Positions 5,057-5,443 of a stretch of 5,443 bases of DNA are shown one piece after another. The stretch's first letter is position 1. The number at the start of each line of letters is the position of its first letter. Source of the DNA: Ignavibacteria bacterium (GTDB lineage: Bacteria > Bacteroidota > Ignavibacteria > Ignavibacteriales > Ignavibacteriaceae); NCBI GenBank assembly GCA_030648225.1, contig JAUSIA010000327.1:1-5443 (forward strand), read 5' to 3'. The notes under the pieces were generated by a model. That model did not search any database and had not been told where the DNA came from. It saw nothing but the letters and a program-made list of their open reading frames with translations. The translations under genes and the position numbers were made by a program.

Positions 5057-5443
5057 AACTCTGGCATGTTTTCCCCTTTTCATAAGTACCGATCTTCTTA
5101 GTTGTAATAGTTAACTCAGAGAGTTTTTTCAGAGCTGATTTTATTTTTTTATTATTCAAACTACCGGTGATATCAATATAAAAAGTGTATTGGAAAGGTT
5201 TGTGAGGGATTGGTCGGGATTCAATCATTGAAAGATCAATTTCTGCATCTGCAAAAACGCCCAGGGCTTTGTACAATGCACCTGGAATACTTTTCAAATC
5301 AAATGATAAAGTTGATTTTGGATTCTTTAGTTCACCGGTAGATTTCTTTTTACTGATTACAAAAAATCGTGTGTAATTAATTTTATTGTTTTGGATATTT
5401 CTTTTCATAATTTTCATTTTGTAAATCTTAGCTGCACGGCTGC
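5055..5443 (-). CDS. pheA: Prephenate dehydratase, C-terminal part with ACT domain, cut by right edge
   Basis: The enzyme converts prephenate to phenylpyruvate by loss of water and CO2, and its ACT domain gives phenylalanine feedback. The frame is open to the right edge: the codons before the internal ATG at 5415-5417 read SRAAKIYK and continue the family pattern of Ala-Ala-x-x-Tyr before NIQNN and NYTRFFVI. That ATG is therefore an internal methionine, not the start, and 128 complete codons are visible. Counting from the first full codon, the end of the catalytic domain carries the TRF motif (Thr24-Phe26). The ACT domain spans about 43-120, with the GALV-type motif GALYKAL (54-60) and the IESRPIPHKPFQYTFYID stretch (ESRP at 74-77), both known to bind phenylalanine. 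No chorismate mutase domain is visible in the part present, and a separate AroQ protein is encoded downstream. The catalytic N-terminus and promoter lie outside. Confidence 0.95.
   Translation of the reverse strand, partial: SRAAKIYKMKIMKRNIQNNKINYTRFFVISKKKSTGELKNPKSTLSFDLKSIPGALYKALGVFADAEIDLSMIESRPIPHKPFQYTFYIDITGSLNNKKIKSALKKLSELTITTKKIGTYEKGKTCQS

Overview
The window is AT-rich and densely coded, with every gene on the minus strand, so the biological order runs from the right edge to the left. The best guess is a member of the Bacteroidota/Ignavibacteria (FCB) group. The signs are a Bacteroidetes-type Ig-like lipoprotein with the Cys/Gly-rich/DTxPP start, generally weak Shine-Dalgarno sequences, a pyrimidine-rich DUF559-associated palindromic repeat, and a 'GTCATCCTGAGCGAAGTC'-type palindromic repeat. 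This is inference from style and remembered families; no search was run.

Layout, right to left: (1) the C-terminal part of prephenate dehydratase PheA, cut by the right edge (5055-5443). (2) A 59-nt gap with a hairpin that could cover the ribosome binding site of the next gene. (3) A monofunctional proline dehydrogenase with a TTG start (4096-4995). (4) tsaD, overlapping it by one base (3086-4096). (5) A 140-nt gap with a 64-bp palindromic repeat. (6) A monofunctional AroQ-type chorismate mutase (2586-2945). (7) mltG, overlapping it by four bases (1558-2589). (8) A 567-bp element made of two same-orientation copies of a nested palindrome around a frameshifted DUF559 endonuclease gene (987-1553). 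(9) The N-terminal 323 residues of an Ig-like-domain lipoprotein that runs off the left edge (1-970).

The genes do not form a single pathway. PheA and the chorismate mutase are consecutive steps to phenylpyruvate (chorismate to prephenate to phenylpyruvate). They are separate proteins here, split by proline catabolism and tRNA t6A modification. MltG and the lipoprotein act at the cell envelope. The tight junctions (1-nt and 4-nt overlaps) point to co-transcribed pairs, PRODH-tsaD and aroQ-mltG, while the repeats sit at the junctions between these blocks.

Nothing here looks like a complete undescribed system. The most interesting parts are the DUF559 pseudogene with its palindromic repeats, which looks like a decayed small mobile or domesticated element, and the hairpin predicted to occlude the proline dehydrogenase start.
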